Positions 42,420 through 51,430 are shown, numbered from the stretch's first letter. The stretch is DNA of 64,000 nucleotides from Hymenobacter latericoloratus (GCF_014199535.1 NZ_JACHNV010000002.1:434001-498000); one strand, 5' to 3'. Made by a program: numbers and translations. The notes: a model not told the origin generated them from the sequence alone.

Positions 42420-42923
42420 ATGACAACGCTGGCAGCCGTGGCCGTTACGACGGCTACCTTTCTCGGAATGGAATTCGTGGCCTGGTTTATGCACCGCTTT
42501 GTGCTACACGGGCCGCTGTGGTTTTTGCACCGCTCGCACCACGTGCGGCACCCGCACCGCTTCGAGCGCAACGATTTCTTTTTTCTGTTCTACGGCTCGC
42601 TGTCGATGCTGCTCATCATCTACGGCTCTGAGGCCAAGGACTTCCGGTTCTGGATGGGGGTAGGGATTGCCGCCTACGGCACGCTCTATTTCTTCGTGCA
42701 CGACGTGCTTATTCACGGTCGGCTGCGGTTCTGGCGGAAGTCGCGCAACACCTACTTGCGGGCCTTGAACATGGCGCACAAAATGCACCACAAAACCACT
42801 GGCCGCGACGGCTCCGAGGAATTTGGTCTGCTGTGGGTATCGCCAAAATATTTCGCGCTGGCTCTGCGCAAGCCCGCCCCAACGCGGGTATTCCGTTCGC
42901 CGCAGTCCGGCGCTTCGGCATAA
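42420..42923 (+). CDS. crtZ: Beta-carotene hydroxylase CrtZ
   Basis: 167-residue membrane di-iron hydroxylase that adds 3-OH groups to the beta-rings of carotenoids. His-box motifs are in order: HRFVLH (MHRFVLHGPLWFLHRSHHVRHPHR), HDVLIHGR and HKMHHK. Hydrophobic membrane segments lie between. 25 bases before the CarH-like regulator gene on the same strand. With CrtW in the same window it could make zeaxanthin- or astaxanthin-type ketolated xanthophylls. Confidence 0.92.
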   Translation: MTTLAAVAVTTATFLGMEFVAWFMHRFVLHGPLWFLHRSHHVRHPHRFERNDFFFLFYGSLSMLLIIYGSEAKDFRFWMGVGIAAYGTLYFFVHDVLIHGRLRFWRKSRNTYLRALNMAHKMHHKTTGRDGSEEFGLLWVSPKYFALALRKPAPTRVFRSPQSGASA

Positions 42924-42948
42924 GTAATTGAGAGGGAGAACAAGTATA

Positions 42949-43875
42949 GTGGGACATTTTTCTATCAGCGACCTGGAGCAGCTTTCCGGCATCAAGGCGC
43001 ATACTATCCGCATCTGGGAGCAGCGCTACGGTATTCTCCGGCCGGTGCGCACCGCCACCAACATCCGCACCTACTGCGACGACGATTTGCGCCGTCTGCT
43101 GAACGTGGCTACCCTGTGTAACCGGGGTTACCGCATCTCGCAGGTGGCTAAGCTCACGGAGCAGGAGTTGGCCAACGCCGTTGTTTCCTGCGACGACGAC
43201 GCGCACAACTATTGCCAGCAGGTAAACGGGCTGCTGGCCGCCATGCTGGAAATGAATGAGCTGCAGCTAACGAATCTACTGAATCAGGCCATTCAACAGG
43301 CTGGCTTTGAGCAGGCTATTCTGCACGTGGCCTACCCGTTTTTGCAGCGCATAGGGGTGATGTGGCAGACCGGCACCGTGAATCCGGCCCAGGAGCACCT
43401 GGTTACCAACCTGCTGCGCCAGAAGCTGATGGCTGCCACCGACGCCCTACCCCCCGTGCAGCCGGCCAATGCCCGGCGCTGGGTGTTGTTCCTGCCCGAA
43501 GGCGAAATGCACGAGCTGGCCCTGCTGTTCATGAACTATATCCTGCGGGCCCGGGGCCACCATGTGCTGTACCTGGGCCAGAACCTGCCCGTATCGGAGC
43601 TAAAAGCGGTGTGCAGCGCCTACCAGCCCTACGCCGCCCTCACCGTTCTGACGGCCGTTCCGGAACGGGATGAGGTACAGGATTTTGTGAATGAGCTGCA
43701 CCAGATATGTCCCGACATCACGCTATTCCTGTACGGCCCACTAGCCCAGCTAAATTTCAAAATGCCTCCCAATGCGGTTCGGCTGCGGTTAATCACCGAT
43801 TTTATTGCCTTGGCCGAAGGCATCTGCGCCTGCGCCTGCGACCGAAAGGTGGAGCTGCCTACCGAAGCTTCATAA
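42949..43875 (+). CDS. MerR-family B12-binding regulator, CarH/LitR-like photoreceptor
   Basis: 308 residues from GTG 42949 (GHFSISDLEQLSGIKAHTIRIWEQRYG). The N-terminal MerR winged helix is followed by a helical B12-cap domain with the exact W-x9-EH motif (MWQTGTVNPAQEHLV, near residue 143-155) that shields adenosylcobalamin in CarH photoreceptors, and a Rossmann B12-binding domain with the axial His in EMHELA near 188. In CarH that site is usually D/ExHxxG; here the Gly is Ala. Placed between crtZ and the sigma factor/crtI/crtB genes, it likely represses carotenoid genes in the dark. Terminator-like hairpin follows. Confidence 0.87.
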   Translation: MGHFSISDLEQLSGIKAHTIRIWEQRYGILRPVRTATNIRTYCDDDLRRLLNVATLCNRGYRISQVAKLTEQELANAVVSCDDDAHNYCQQVNGLLAAMLEMNELQLTNLLNQAIQQAGFEQAILHVAYPFLQRIGVMWQTGTVNPAQEHLVTNLLRQKLMAATDALPPVQPANARRWVLFLPEGEMHELALLFMNYILRARGHHVLYLGQNLPVSELKAVCSAYQPYAALTVLTAVPERDEVQDFVNELHQICPDITLFLYGPLAQLNFKMPPNAVRLRLITDFIALAEGICACACDRKVELPTEAS

Positions 43876-43907
43876 AAGCGTAACCTATTCTGGTTCAACA
43901 AACCCGC

Positions 43908-43944
43908 CGCCCGGCCGTAGGAGTAACATCCGTTCGGCCGGGCG
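43908..43944. terminator. Hairpin after the MerR-type regulator gene
   Basis: CGCCCGGCCG (43908-43917) pairs with CGGCCGGGCG (43935-43944), followed by TTTGCG. Position 33 bases after the stop suggests a terminator, though the T-run is short. Confidence 0.6.
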
Positions 43945-44131
43945 TTTGCGTAGGCCTAAATGGGGTTTCTGATGGGCAGGAGGGGTAGCAAAGCTTTCGG
44001 TTGAAAAGAAAGATATTGCTGGTTATATATTGATTGTCAGTTAGATATAATCGAGTAGTTGATTTTTGCGGCGGAAGACGGCAGGAGAAAAAATAAATTA
44101 GTGTAGGTACTGATAATTTCAGATACGCTCG

Positions 44132-44139
44132 TATATTTG
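44132..44139 (+). promoter_or_regulatory. Promoter -7 box of the ECF sigma-factor gene
   Basis: TATATTTG is an exact TAnnTTTG match 32 bases before the ATG at 44172. The region 43960-44130 is A/T-rich and contains short TATAT/ATATA inverted repeats, a sensible place for binding of the adjacent CarH-like repressor. The -33 element is a weak TTTC. Confidence 0.6.
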
Positions 44140-44171
44140 TTTAACCTTTTGCCACGAAAAGCTAAACAAGT

Positions 44172-44687
44172 ATGACCTCTTTGGAATTCACCAACCAAGT
44201 ACAGAAGATTTCTTACTCCCTTAAGCCCGTGGCGATGAACCTGACCCGCGACGCCGACGATGCCAAGGACCTGGTACAGGAAACCCTGCTCAAAGCGCTG
44301 CTGAACAAGGACAAGTTCAAGGCGGGCACCAACCTGAAGGCGTGGTTGTACACCATCATGCGCAACACCTTCATTAACAACTACAACAAGATTACCAAGC
44401 GCAATAGCAATATTGATAGCACGGAGTATTTCCAATATTTTAATACCGACGAAAACTACATTACGCACAACGGTGCTACCTCCGATTTCGTAGTAACAGA
44501 TATCAACGAAGCCATTGCCGGTCTTTCGGCCGACTACCGGACTCCGTTCATGATGTACTACATCGGCTACAAGTACCTGGAAATTGCGGAGAAGCTGCAG
44601 ATTCCGATTGGAACCGTTAAGAACCGTATTCACATCGCCCGCAAAGAACTGAAGCAGGCGCTGAAGACATACGCCCCCGGCGTGTAG
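44172..44687 (+). CDS. ECF-type RNA polymerase sigma factor
   Basis: 171-residue sigma-70 family group IV factor. Region 2 (MNLTRDADDAKDLVQETLLKA...GTNLKAWLYTIMRNTFIN) and region 4 (LSADYRTPFMMYYIGYKYLEIAEKLQIPIGTVKNRIHIARK) are complete. No anti-sigma gene is next to it. In pigmented Bacteroidota a sigma factor of this type commonly sits between the B12-MerR regulator and crtI-crtB; it probably directs carotenoid or stress transcription. Terminator at 44727. Confidence 0.92.
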   Translation: MTSLEFTNQVQKISYSLKPVAMNLTRDADDAKDLVQETLLKALLNKDKFKAGTNLKAWLYTIMRNTFINNYNKITKRNSNIDSTEYFQYFNTDENYITHNGATSDFVVTDINEAIAGLSADYRTPFMMYYIGYKYLEIAEKLQIPIGTVKNRIHIARKELKQALKTYAPGV

Positions 44688-44726
44688 GGAATAGGGAGAG
44701 AGTACAGACCCGCCCCGGGCGTATCG

Positions 44727-44780
44727 CGGGCCGCGGACAACGTTAGCTTCTGGCGGCGTGGTTCGCGGCCCGTCTGTTTT
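44727..44780 (+). terminator. Terminator after the sigma-factor gene
   Basis: CGGGCCGCG (44727-44735) pairs with CGCGGCCCG (44764-44772), followed by tctgttttt. The 28-nt loop is long but the stem and T-run are good. Confidence 0.7.
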
Positions 44781-44916
44781 TGCGGGGTAGGAGGGTACAA
44801 TGGCCTGTTTTCTGAAACATCTGTTGAGCTTGGGAGTATCTAGAAAAGCCAATGGTCGGCTGCTACTCCAATAGTTTACATCTTCGCGCATTAACCTTTA
44901 CCAATACCCTGCTCGT

Positions 44917-46401
44917 TTGACTGCTGCCTCTACTTCTAAACATGTCCTGGTAATCGGGGCGGGCTTTGCCGGGCTGGCCGCCGCTACCTCCTTGGCCCAG
45001 CGCGGCTACCGCGTTACCATTCTGGAAAAAAACGAAGGGCCAGGCGGCCGGGCCCGCGTGTTCCGGGCCGAGGGCTTCACCTTTGACATGGGCCCGAGCT
45101 GGTACTGGATGCCTGATATTTTCGAGCAGTACTTTGCCCGCTTCGGCAAAAAAGTGTCGGATTACTACGAGCTGGTGCGCCTAGACCCCTCGTACCAGGT
45201 AGTGTTCAAGAACCAGGAAACGGTAGATATTCCGGCCCGCATGGACGAGCTACGGGCCTTGTTTGAGCGCTACGAGCCCGGTAGCGCCGCCCGCCTCGAT
45301 GAGTTTCTGCGGCAGGCGGCCTACAAGTACGAGGTGGGCATTGGTAAATTCGTGCACATGCCCGGCCGCTCCCTGCTGGAGTTCATGGACCCGCGCCTGG
45401 TAGTGGATGCCGTGCGCCTGGATCTGCTGCAGAGCATGCACAAGCATGTGCGCAAGTTTTTCCGGGACCCGCGTCTGCTGGAGCTGGTGGAGTTTCCGGT
45501 GCTGTTCCTGGGGGCTACCTCCGAGAATACGCCGGCCCTGTACTCGCTCATGAACTACGCCGACCTGGCCCTGGGCACCTGGTACCCCATGGGCGGCATG
45601 CACAAAATTGTGGAAGGCATGGTGCAGCTGGCCCAGGAGCGCGGCGTGCTGATTGAGTACAACGCACCCGTGCAGGAAATTGTGGTGGAGCGCGGCCGCG
45701 CCACCGGCGTGCAAACCGCCGCCGGCTTCCGCGCTGCCGATGTGGTGGTGGCCGGCGCCGACTACCACCACGCCGAGCAGCGCCTGCTGGCCCCCGAGTG
45801 GCGCCACTACGACGAGAAGTACTGGGACTCGCGCACGATGGCGCCTTCGTCGTTGCTGTTTTATGTGGGCGTAAACAAGCGCCTACCCCAGCTGCGGCAC
45901 CATAACCTCTTCTTCGACGAGGACTTCAGCCTGCACGCCGAAGAAATCTACGAAGACCCGAAGTGGCCCACCCGCCCGCTGTTCTACGTGTCGGCGCCCT
46001 CACAGACGGACCCCTCCGTGGCCCCCGAAGGCTGCGAAAACCTGTTCCTGCTGATTCCGGTGGCCCCCAACCTGCCCGACCCCGAGGAAACCCGCGAGCA
46101 TTACTACCACCTGATTATGGACCGGCTGGAGCGCCACTGCGGCACCAGCATCCGCGACGCGGTGGTGTATAAGCGCAGCTACGCCCACCAGGATTTCGGG
46201 CAGGACTACAACAGCTACAAGGGCAATGCCTACGGCCTGGCCAATACCTTACGCCAAACGGCCATTCTGAAGCCGGCGCTGAAAAGCAAAAAAGTTAGTA
46301 ATCTGTATTTTACGGGTCAGCTTACGGTGCCTGGTCCGGGCGTGCCGCCTTCGCTTATATCGGGGCAGGTAGTGGCCGGGGAGGTGGAGAAAGAGAATTA
46401 G
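44917..46401 (+). CDS. crtI: Phytoene desaturase CrtI
   Basis: 494-residue FAD-dependent desaturase converting phytoene to lycopene. The dinucleotide-binding motif VLVIGAGFAGLAAATSLAQRG is near residue 10-30 followed by the GGRA signature, and the C-terminal carotenoid-dehydrogenase motif NLYFTGQLTVPGPGVP with SLISGQ is near 463-485. TTG at 44917 is taken as start; no ATG or GTG precedes the FAD motif in frame. Followed by crtB after 111 bases containing a repeat. Confidence 0.94.
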   Translation: MTAASTSKHVLVIGAGFAGLAAATSLAQRGYRVTILEKNEGPGGRARVFRAEGFTFDMGPSWYWMPDIFEQYFARFGKKVSDYYELVRLDPSYQVVFKNQETVDIPARMDELRALFERYEPGSAARLDEFLRQAAYKYEVGIGKFVHMPGRSLLEFMDPRLVVDAVRLDLLQSMHKHVRKFFRDPRLLELVEFPVLFLGATSENTPALYSLMNYADLALGTWYPMGGMHKIVEGMVQLAQERGVLIEYNAPVQEIVVERGRATGVQTAAGFRAADVVVAGADYHHAEQRLLAPEWRHYDEKYWDSRTMAPSSLLFYVGVNKRLPQLRHHNLFFDEDFSLHAEEIYEDPKWPTRPLFYVSAPSQTDPSVAPEGCENLFLLIPVAPNLPDPEETREHYYHLIMDRLERHCGTSIRDAVVYKRSYAHQDFGQDYNSYKGNAYGLANTLRQTAILKPALKSKKVSNLYFTGQLTVPGPGVPPSLISGQVVAGEVEKEN

Positions 46402-46512
46402 GAATTACTAATTAAGAATTAAGAATTGGTAAAACGGAAGAAACCCACGGCACGAAGCACTGCAGCAGAGGCCAATTTTTCATTACTAATTCTTAGTTAT
46501 TAATTCAAAAAC
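46397..46512. repeat. AT-rich imperfect inverted repeat between crtI and crtB
   Basis: The spacer begins gaattaggaattactaatt and aagaattaagaattgg and ends with ccaatttttcattactaatt and cttagttattaattc, forming imperfect inverted ends around a GC-richer centre. The sequence type (runs of attcttaatt) looks like a dispersed mini-element rather than a promoter. Its left edge includes the crtI stop codon. Confidence 0.45.
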
Positions 46513-47355
46513 ATGGACCACGTTGCTCTTTTTACCGAAACCAGCCGGGCGTGCAGCAAGCTGATTACCAAACGCTACAGCACCTCTTTCACGCTGGGCA
46601 TCCGCACCCTTGATAAGCGGTTTCACCTGCCGGTGTACTCGGTATATGGCTTCGTGCGCTGGGCCGATGAAATTGTGGATACCTTCCACGAGCACGATAA
46701 AGCAGCCCTGTTTCAGGATTTCAAGCGCCAGACCTACGAGGCCCTGGACCTGCGCATCAGCCTGAACCCTGTGCTGCACGCTTTTCAGGACGTGGTGCAC
46801 GAGTACGGCATCGACCGGGAGTTTATTGACGCCTTCCTGTTCAGCATGGAAATGGACCTCGACGACCGGAGCTATAACCAGTCGCTCTACGAGCAGTACA
46901 TCTACGGCTCGGCGGAGGTGGTAGGGCTGATGTGCCTACGTATTTTTTGTGAGGGCAACGAGGCGCTGTTTCAGCGCCTGCGCGAGCCGGCGCGGCGACT
47001 GGGCTCGGCCTTCCAGAAAATAAATTTCCTGCGCGACATCCGCTCCGATTACGAGGAGCGGGGGCGCGTGTACTTCCCCGGCGTGCAGTACGAGCGGTTT
47101 ACCGACGAAGTGAAGCAGCGCATAGAAGCCGACATCCGGCTGGATTTTGAGGCGGGCTACGCCGGCATTGTGCAGCTGCCGCGGGCCGCGCGCCTGGGCG
47201 TGTACCTGGCCTACGTGTACTACCTCAAGCTCTTCCATAAGATTCGGCAGCTGCCCGCCCAGCGCATCCTGGGCGAGCGGGTGCGCGTACCCAACAACAC
47301 CAAGTTTCTGCTGCTGCTGGGGTCTTATTTCCGGTATCGGCTGGCGCGGGTGTAG
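46513..47355 (+). CDS. crtB: Phytoene synthase CrtB
   Basis: 280-residue squalene/phytoene synthase joining two geranylgeranyl diphosphates to phytoene. The two Asp-rich motifs are present: VRWADEIVDTF near residue 54 and NFLRDIRSDYEERGRVYFP near 172. The usual length for CrtB. It probably forms a transcription unit with crtI; the following gene starts 26 bases after its stop. Confidence 0.94.
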   Translation: MDHVALFTETSRACSKLITKRYSTSFTLGIRTLDKRFHLPVYSVYGFVRWADEIVDTFHEHDKAALFQDFKRQTYEALDLRISLNPVLHAFQDVVHEYGIDREFIDAFLFSMEMDLDDRSYNQSLYEQYIYGSAEVVGLMCLRIFCEGNEALFQRLREPARRLGSAFQKINFLRDIRSDYEERGRVYFPGVQYERFTDEVKQRIEADIRLDFEAGYAGIVQLPRAARLGVYLAYVYYLKLFHKIRQLPAQRILGERVRVPNNTKFLLLLGSYFRYRLARV

Positions 47356-47381
47356 CTTAACTGATTTTTGGCCCGGATTTT

Positions 47382-47963
47382 ATGAACAACTTTGCAGCTG
47401 CTTGCTTCCTTATTGTTCTACAAATCCTGCGCCGCGTGAAGCTGCTCCGACCTCTGTTTCTCTCTTTTCTCCTGACCCTTTCCGCCCTCGTGTCCACCGA
47501 AGCCAATCCGTACGCTGTAACTCATTTGCGCCGCCAGTATCAGCAGGCCGCCGCCAGTAAAGAAGCCGGCGAGAAGTTCTATCAGCTCATGGCCGCCTAC
47601 AACAAGCAGGACGCCGTGGTGCTGGCCTACAAGGCTGCCGCCGAAGCCATTCGGGCCCGCGACGCTTCTATGTTCAACAAGCTGACCTACGTGCAAAACG
47701 CCAGCAAGCTGTTTGAGCAGGCCGTGAAGCTGGACTCCGATAATGCGGAAATCCGGTTTCTGCGCCTGAGTGTGGAAAGCAACCTGCCTGGCTTTCTGGG
47801 TCTGAGCCCGCACGTAGAGGAAGACCGTCAGTTTCTGGTTGCTACCCTGCTCCGGCACCCCAACTCCGGCCTCGATGCCGAATCGTTTGGGCTGGTGCGC
47901 ACCTTCATGGTGGATCGGGGGCACGTATCCGATGCCGAGGCGCAAAAGCTGCGGCAGCTGTAG
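47382..47963 (+). CDS. Exported helical protein of unknown function next to crtB
   Basis: 193 residues. N-terminus with a basic-hydrophobic leader (RRVKLLRPLFLSFLLTLSALVSTEANP), so probably exported; a GTG at 47436 just before the leader is an alternative start. The mature part is helical with TPR-like spacing (AYNKQDAVVLAYKAAAEAIRAR...FNKLTYVQNASKLFEQAVKLDSDNAEIRFLRLSVESNLPGFLG). I do not know its function; proteins of this appearance occur next to carotenoid genes in related bacteria, which suggests but does not show a link. Terminator follows. Confidence 0.7.
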   Translation: MNNFAAACFLIVLQILRRVKLLRPLFLSFLLTLSALVSTEANPYAVTHLRRQYQQAAASKEAGEKFYQLMAAYNKQDAVVLAYKAAAEAIRARDASMFNKLTYVQNASKLFEQAVKLDSDNAEIRFLRLSVESNLPGFLGLSPHVEEDRQFLVATLLRHPNSGLDAESFGLVRTFMVDRGHVSDAEAQKLRQL

Positions 47964-47988
47964 GGCTGCCTACCGTTTGCTATTGCCG

Positions 47989-48018
47989 AAAAGCTTCTGC
48001 CCCGCAGGAGCTTTTTTT
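47989..48018 (+). terminator. Terminator at end of the crtB unit
   Basis: AAAAGCTTCTG (47989-47999) pairs with CAGGAGCTTTT (48005-48015) with one G-T pair, a short loop and a run of seven Ts. Confidence 0.85.
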
Positions 48019-48220
48019 ACCTGTAGGCTGCCGGGTTGCGGTCTGCCAAGGGGGTAGCAGGGGGCTGCTTAAGGGGGCCGGGTATAGTTGGCACACTTTG
48101 GGCAAGGAAGGAATTCGTGGAAAAAAGGAGGTTAATACATCAAAAGTGCTGCTTCCTCGTTTTTATGCCACCTAAGATGGGGTAGGCAGCCCCCCCAGCC
48201 CGCAATTTCCAACCTGATAG

Positions 48221-49417
48221 ATGAACTACGCTTTAACTCTGACCCTGGCCCTCACCACCGTTTCGCTGGCTCAGGCTCAGCAACTCGTTTTGAAAGGAAA
48301 AGTACTCGACGAGCAGCATCGGCCGGTGCCTTTTGCCAACGTAGGCCCGCCCGGCGCCGAGCCCGGCACCGCTACCAACGAGGCCGGTGAGTTTAGTTTG
48401 CGCGTAGCCAAGCTCCCCCAAAAACTGGCCGTGGTCAGCTTGGGCTACACGCCTGCTATGCTGGAGGTTACAACCCCTGGCCCCCTTACCGTGACCCTGA
48501 AGGCCAGTACCGTGGCCTTGCCCGAGGTGCGCGTGCGCAACCCCCAGCAGGTAGCCACTGAGCTGGTGCAACGGGCCTACGCCAAGCTGGCCCGCCACCA
48601 GAAGGAGGAGCAGTACGGCAAGGCCTTTTACCGCCAAAAACAGCAGCACAACAGTCACTACACCGAGTTTCTGGATGCTTTTTACGATGTGCGCTTCTCG
48701 CCCCAGGGCATTAATGGCTGGCAGCTGGAGCAGGCCCGCTACGGTACTGCCAACGAAGATACGGGCGTGGACATGAGCAACTTTTCGGCGGCCCTGCGCC
48801 TGATTCCGGTGTTCGACCCCAAGCCCAGCCGTCGGTCCTTGTCGGTGCCGCTGAGCCCACTGGGCCCGCAGCAGTTCACCTTCACCTTGCGCCAGGTGCT
48901 GGAAGACAAAGGGCAGGAAACGGCCGTTATCGACTACGGACCGCGCCCCAACCTCGACCGGTTTGTACCCCAGGGTACGCTCTACATCGACTTTGCTACC
49001 GCTGCGCTGCGCCGAATTGAAGCCCGCATCCCCATTGAAAACCTGATGTCGATGCAGCTGCGGGAGGGCACAACCCTTACCTCCCAAACCATGCACATGA
49101 CCACCGACTTCGTGCCTCATCGGGACTCCCTGAGCCGGATTCAATCCATCCGGGCCGCTCAGCGCATTGTGCTCAGCTACGAAGGCAAGCCGGATACCAC
49201 CGAAATCAGCGGGAATCTGTTTTTTTACCAATACACTGCCCGCCCGGCCGCCAAGGGCTACAAATCGACCGGGGCCAACTACAACGACCTGAAGCAAGCC
49301 GCCAAGCAGCGCTACGACGCGGGTTTCTGGCGCAACCGGGAAGTGTTGCGGGCCAGCCCCATGGAGGAAAAAGTAATCCGGGACCTGGAGCAGCGCAAGG
49401 CGTTCGGCTCTTTCTAG
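48221..49417 (+). CDS. Secreted carboxypeptidase-like regulatory domain protein
   Basis: 398 residues. A signal peptide (MNYALTLTLALTTVSLAQAQ) is followed by a CarboxypepD_reg-like beta-sandwich (residues 24-105, VLKGKVLDEQHRPVPFANV ... TATNEAGEFSLRV) and a C-terminal region of about 280 residues resembling the outer-membrane-associated proteins of this type in Bacteroidota, but without a TonB plug or full barrel. Role unknown; cell-envelope location is likely. The 257-bp upstream region is ordinary. Confidence 0.75.
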   Translation: MNYALTLTLALTTVSLAQAQQLVLKGKVLDEQHRPVPFANVGPPGAEPGTATNEAGEFSLRVAKLPQKLAVVSLGYTPAMLEVTTPGPLTVTLKASTVALPEVRVRNPQQVATELVQRAYAKLARHQKEEQYGKAFYRQKQQHNSHYTEFLDAFYDVRFSPQGINGWQLEQARYGTANEDTGVDMSNFSAALRLIPVFDPKPSRRSLSVPLSPLGPQQFTFTLRQVLEDKGQETAVIDYGPRPNLDRFVPQGTLYIDFATAALRRIEARIPIENLMSMQLREGTTLTSQTMHMTTDFVPHRDSLSRIQSIRAAQRIVLSYEGKPDTTEISGNLFFYQYTARPAAKGYKSTGANYNDLKQAAKQRYDAGFWRNREVLRASPMEEKVIRDLEQRKAFGSF

Positions 49418-49782
49418 TCCTGCCCGGCGCCGCTGCCGCTGGTGTAGTAAGTGACCCGGCCCTGAATCTAGGTCGGGCCTTTTGGCGTACGTGTTGGCTC
49501 AGATCGTATCTTTAGCTGAACCGTAGGGCCATCAGGCCGGACGCCAGTGCCGCCTGCGTAATGCTCCGGAGAACGGGGAATGCAGGGTAAAAAATTGGCT
49601 GCCTGCCCTTTGAGTCAGCTCGCGAGAAAGGCAAGACTCACTGGGCCTGAGTGTTAACTTTTGGCTGCGGGTTTTTGTTACGAAAACGGGCCCCGCTTGG
49701 CTGTAGCGGTCAGAACATCAAACTTCTTGTATCTTCTGGCCGCTGTAACCTTCTGGCCACCTCGACAGTTACTCTGTTCGCT
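49418..49782. other. Intergenic region before ispH
   Basis: 365 bases without a supportable gene. A terminator-like hairpin CCCGGCC (49455-49461) / GGTCGGG (49471-49477) with following CCTTTT lies 37 bases after the preceding stop. The rest likely holds the ispH promoter; cttcttgtatcttctgg near 49725 is a weak candidate. Frame from 49651 remains open upstream of the ispH ATG but is not coding-like. Confidence 0.5.
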
Positions 49783-50631
49783 ATGCCGCACCACCTGAGC
49801 GTCCGCATCGACCCCAATTCCGGCTTCTGCTTCGGCGTAATCTATGCTATTCAGATGGCTGAGGACCTGCTGGATGAGCAGGGATATTTGTATTGCCTCG
49901 GCGACATTGTGCACAACGATGAAGAAGTAGAGCGCCTGGAGCAGCGCGGCCTGCGCATCATCAACTACGATGAACTGGCCCAGTTGCGCAATGAAGCCGT
50001 GCTTATTCGGGCCCACGGCGAGCCGCCCAGCACCTACCAGATGGCCCTGGAAAACAACCTGACGCTGGTGGATGCTTCCTGCCCCGTGGTATTGAAGCTG
50101 CAAAACCGCATCAAAACCAGCTACGACCGTCAGGACCAGATATTTATCTACGGCAAGCACGGCCACGCCGAGGTGCGGGGCCTGCTGGGGCAAACCAGTG
50201 GCAACGCCGTGGTGTTCGAGAATCTGGAGGAGCTGCTGCGCCACGAGTTGCCGGCCAACATCACCCTCTACAGCCAGACTACCAAGAGCACCAACTCGTT
50301 TTACCGCATCAAAGACGAGCTGGAGCAGCGCGGCTACCTGGTAAACGCCAACGACACCATCTGCCGCCAGGTAAGTAACCGCGACAAAGATCTGCGGAAG
50401 TTTGCCGCTCAGTTTGACCAGGTGGTGTTTGTGTCGGGCACCAAGAGCTCCAACGGTAAAGTGCTCTATCAGGTCTGCAAGGAAACCAACCCGGCTACTC
50501 ACTTCATTTCCAAAGTGGAGGAGCTGTGCCCTTCCTGGTTTCAGCCGGGGCAGTCGGTAGGGATTTGCGGCGCTACCAGCACGCCCATGTGGCAGATGGA
50601 GCAAGTGCGCGACGCCCTGCTGGCCCTGTAA
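49783..50631 (+). CDS. ispH: 4-hydroxy-3-methylbut-2-enyl diphosphate reductase IspH
   Basis: 282 residues from ATG 49783 (MPHHLSVRIDPNSGFCFGV). Last enzyme of the MEP pathway, an Fe4S4 protein producing IPP and DMAPP. The three cluster cysteines are seen in GFCFGV (residue 16), DASCPVV (near 98) and GICGATSTP (near 265); the catalytic region IRAHGEPP is also present. Its 16-base spacing to crtW makes an operon that joins isoprenoid precursor supply to carotenoid ketolation. Confidence 0.95.
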   Translation: MPHHLSVRIDPNSGFCFGVIYAIQMAEDLLDEQGYLYCLGDIVHNDEEVERLEQRGLRIINYDELAQLRNEAVLIRAHGEPPSTYQMALENNLTLVDASCPVVLKLQNRIKTSYDRQDQIFIYGKHGHAEVRGLLGQTSGNAVVFENLEELLRHELPANITLYSQTTKSTNSFYRIKDELEQRGYLVNANDTICRQVSNRDKDLRKFAAQFDQVVFVSGTKSSNGKVLYQVCKETNPATHFISKVEELCPSWFQPGQSVGICGATSTPMWQMEQVRDALLAL

Positions 50632-50647
50632 ATGCGTTTGTGAACTC

Positions 50648-51430
50648 ATGCGTGAGGAGGAAGTACATAGCCCGCTGACAACCGCTAGCCCGGATACGGC
50701 GCTGCTCGTTACGCCTTCGCGTCGGGTGCGGCCTACCCCGTTGGGCAACAAAGGCGTGCTGATGGCCGCTCTTATTGTGGCCGCTTGGGCCGGGCTTTTG
50801 GCCTACCTCCTGGCATTCTATGAGCCCAACTGGCGCACGCCCTGGCCCTACCTGCTGGCTTTGCTGCAGATGCACCTGTACACCGGGCTTTTCATTACGG
50901 CCCACGACGCCATGCACGGGGTAGTAAGCCCGCATAAGCGCCTGAACGACGCCATCGGAACCCTCACGGCGGGCCTGTTCGCCTTCAACTGGTTTCCGCG
51001 CATGCTGCCCAAGCACCACGCCCACCACCGCCATGTCGGCACCGAGGCCGACCCGGACTTCCATGATGGCCGCCACCCCGGCTTTCTGTTCTGGTTTGTG
51101 CGTTTTGCCTGGAACTACGTGACCGTGGCGCAGGTGCTGCTGATGGCCCTCACGTATAACGTGCTGAAACTGTTTTTCCCGCAGGCTAATGTCATTGCCT
51201 TCTGGATGGTGCCGGCCGTGCTGGCTACCCTGCAGCTGTTTTACTTCGGTACCTACCTGCCTCACCGCGGCGAACACGCCCCCGACAACCCGCACAAGTC
51301 GCGCAGCCAGCTGCGGCAGCATATATGGGCTTTTGTCAGTTGCTACTTTTTCGGGTATCACTACGAGCACCACGACCAGCCCTACCTGCCGTGGTGGCGG
51401 CTGTGGCGGGCCAAAGAAGCGGCTAGCTAA
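50648..51430 (+). CDS. crtW: Beta-carotene ketolase CrtW
   Basis: 260-residue fatty-acid-desaturase-type membrane enzyme that adds 4-keto groups to beta-ring carotenoids. His boxes HDAMH (near residue 94), HHAHHRH (near 124) and FGYHYEHHDQPYLPWW (near 236) match CrtW. Several membrane segments between. Co-transcribed with ispH. With CrtZ it would give canthaxanthin/astaxanthin-type pigments, if a lycopene cyclase exists elsewhere. Confidence 0.9.
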   Translation: MREEEVHSPLTTASPDTALLVTPSRRVRPTPLGNKGVLMAALIVAAWAGLLAYLLAFYEPNWRTPWPYLLALLQMHLYTGLFITAHDAMHGVVSPHKRLNDAIGTLTAGLFAFNWFPRMLPKHHAHHRHVGTEADPDFHDGRHPGFLFWFVRFAWNYVTVAQVLLMALTYNVLKLFFPQANVIAFWMVPAVLATLQLFYFGTYLPHRGEHAPDNPHKSRSQLRQHIWAFVSCYFFGYHYEHHDQPYLPWWRLWRAKEAAS

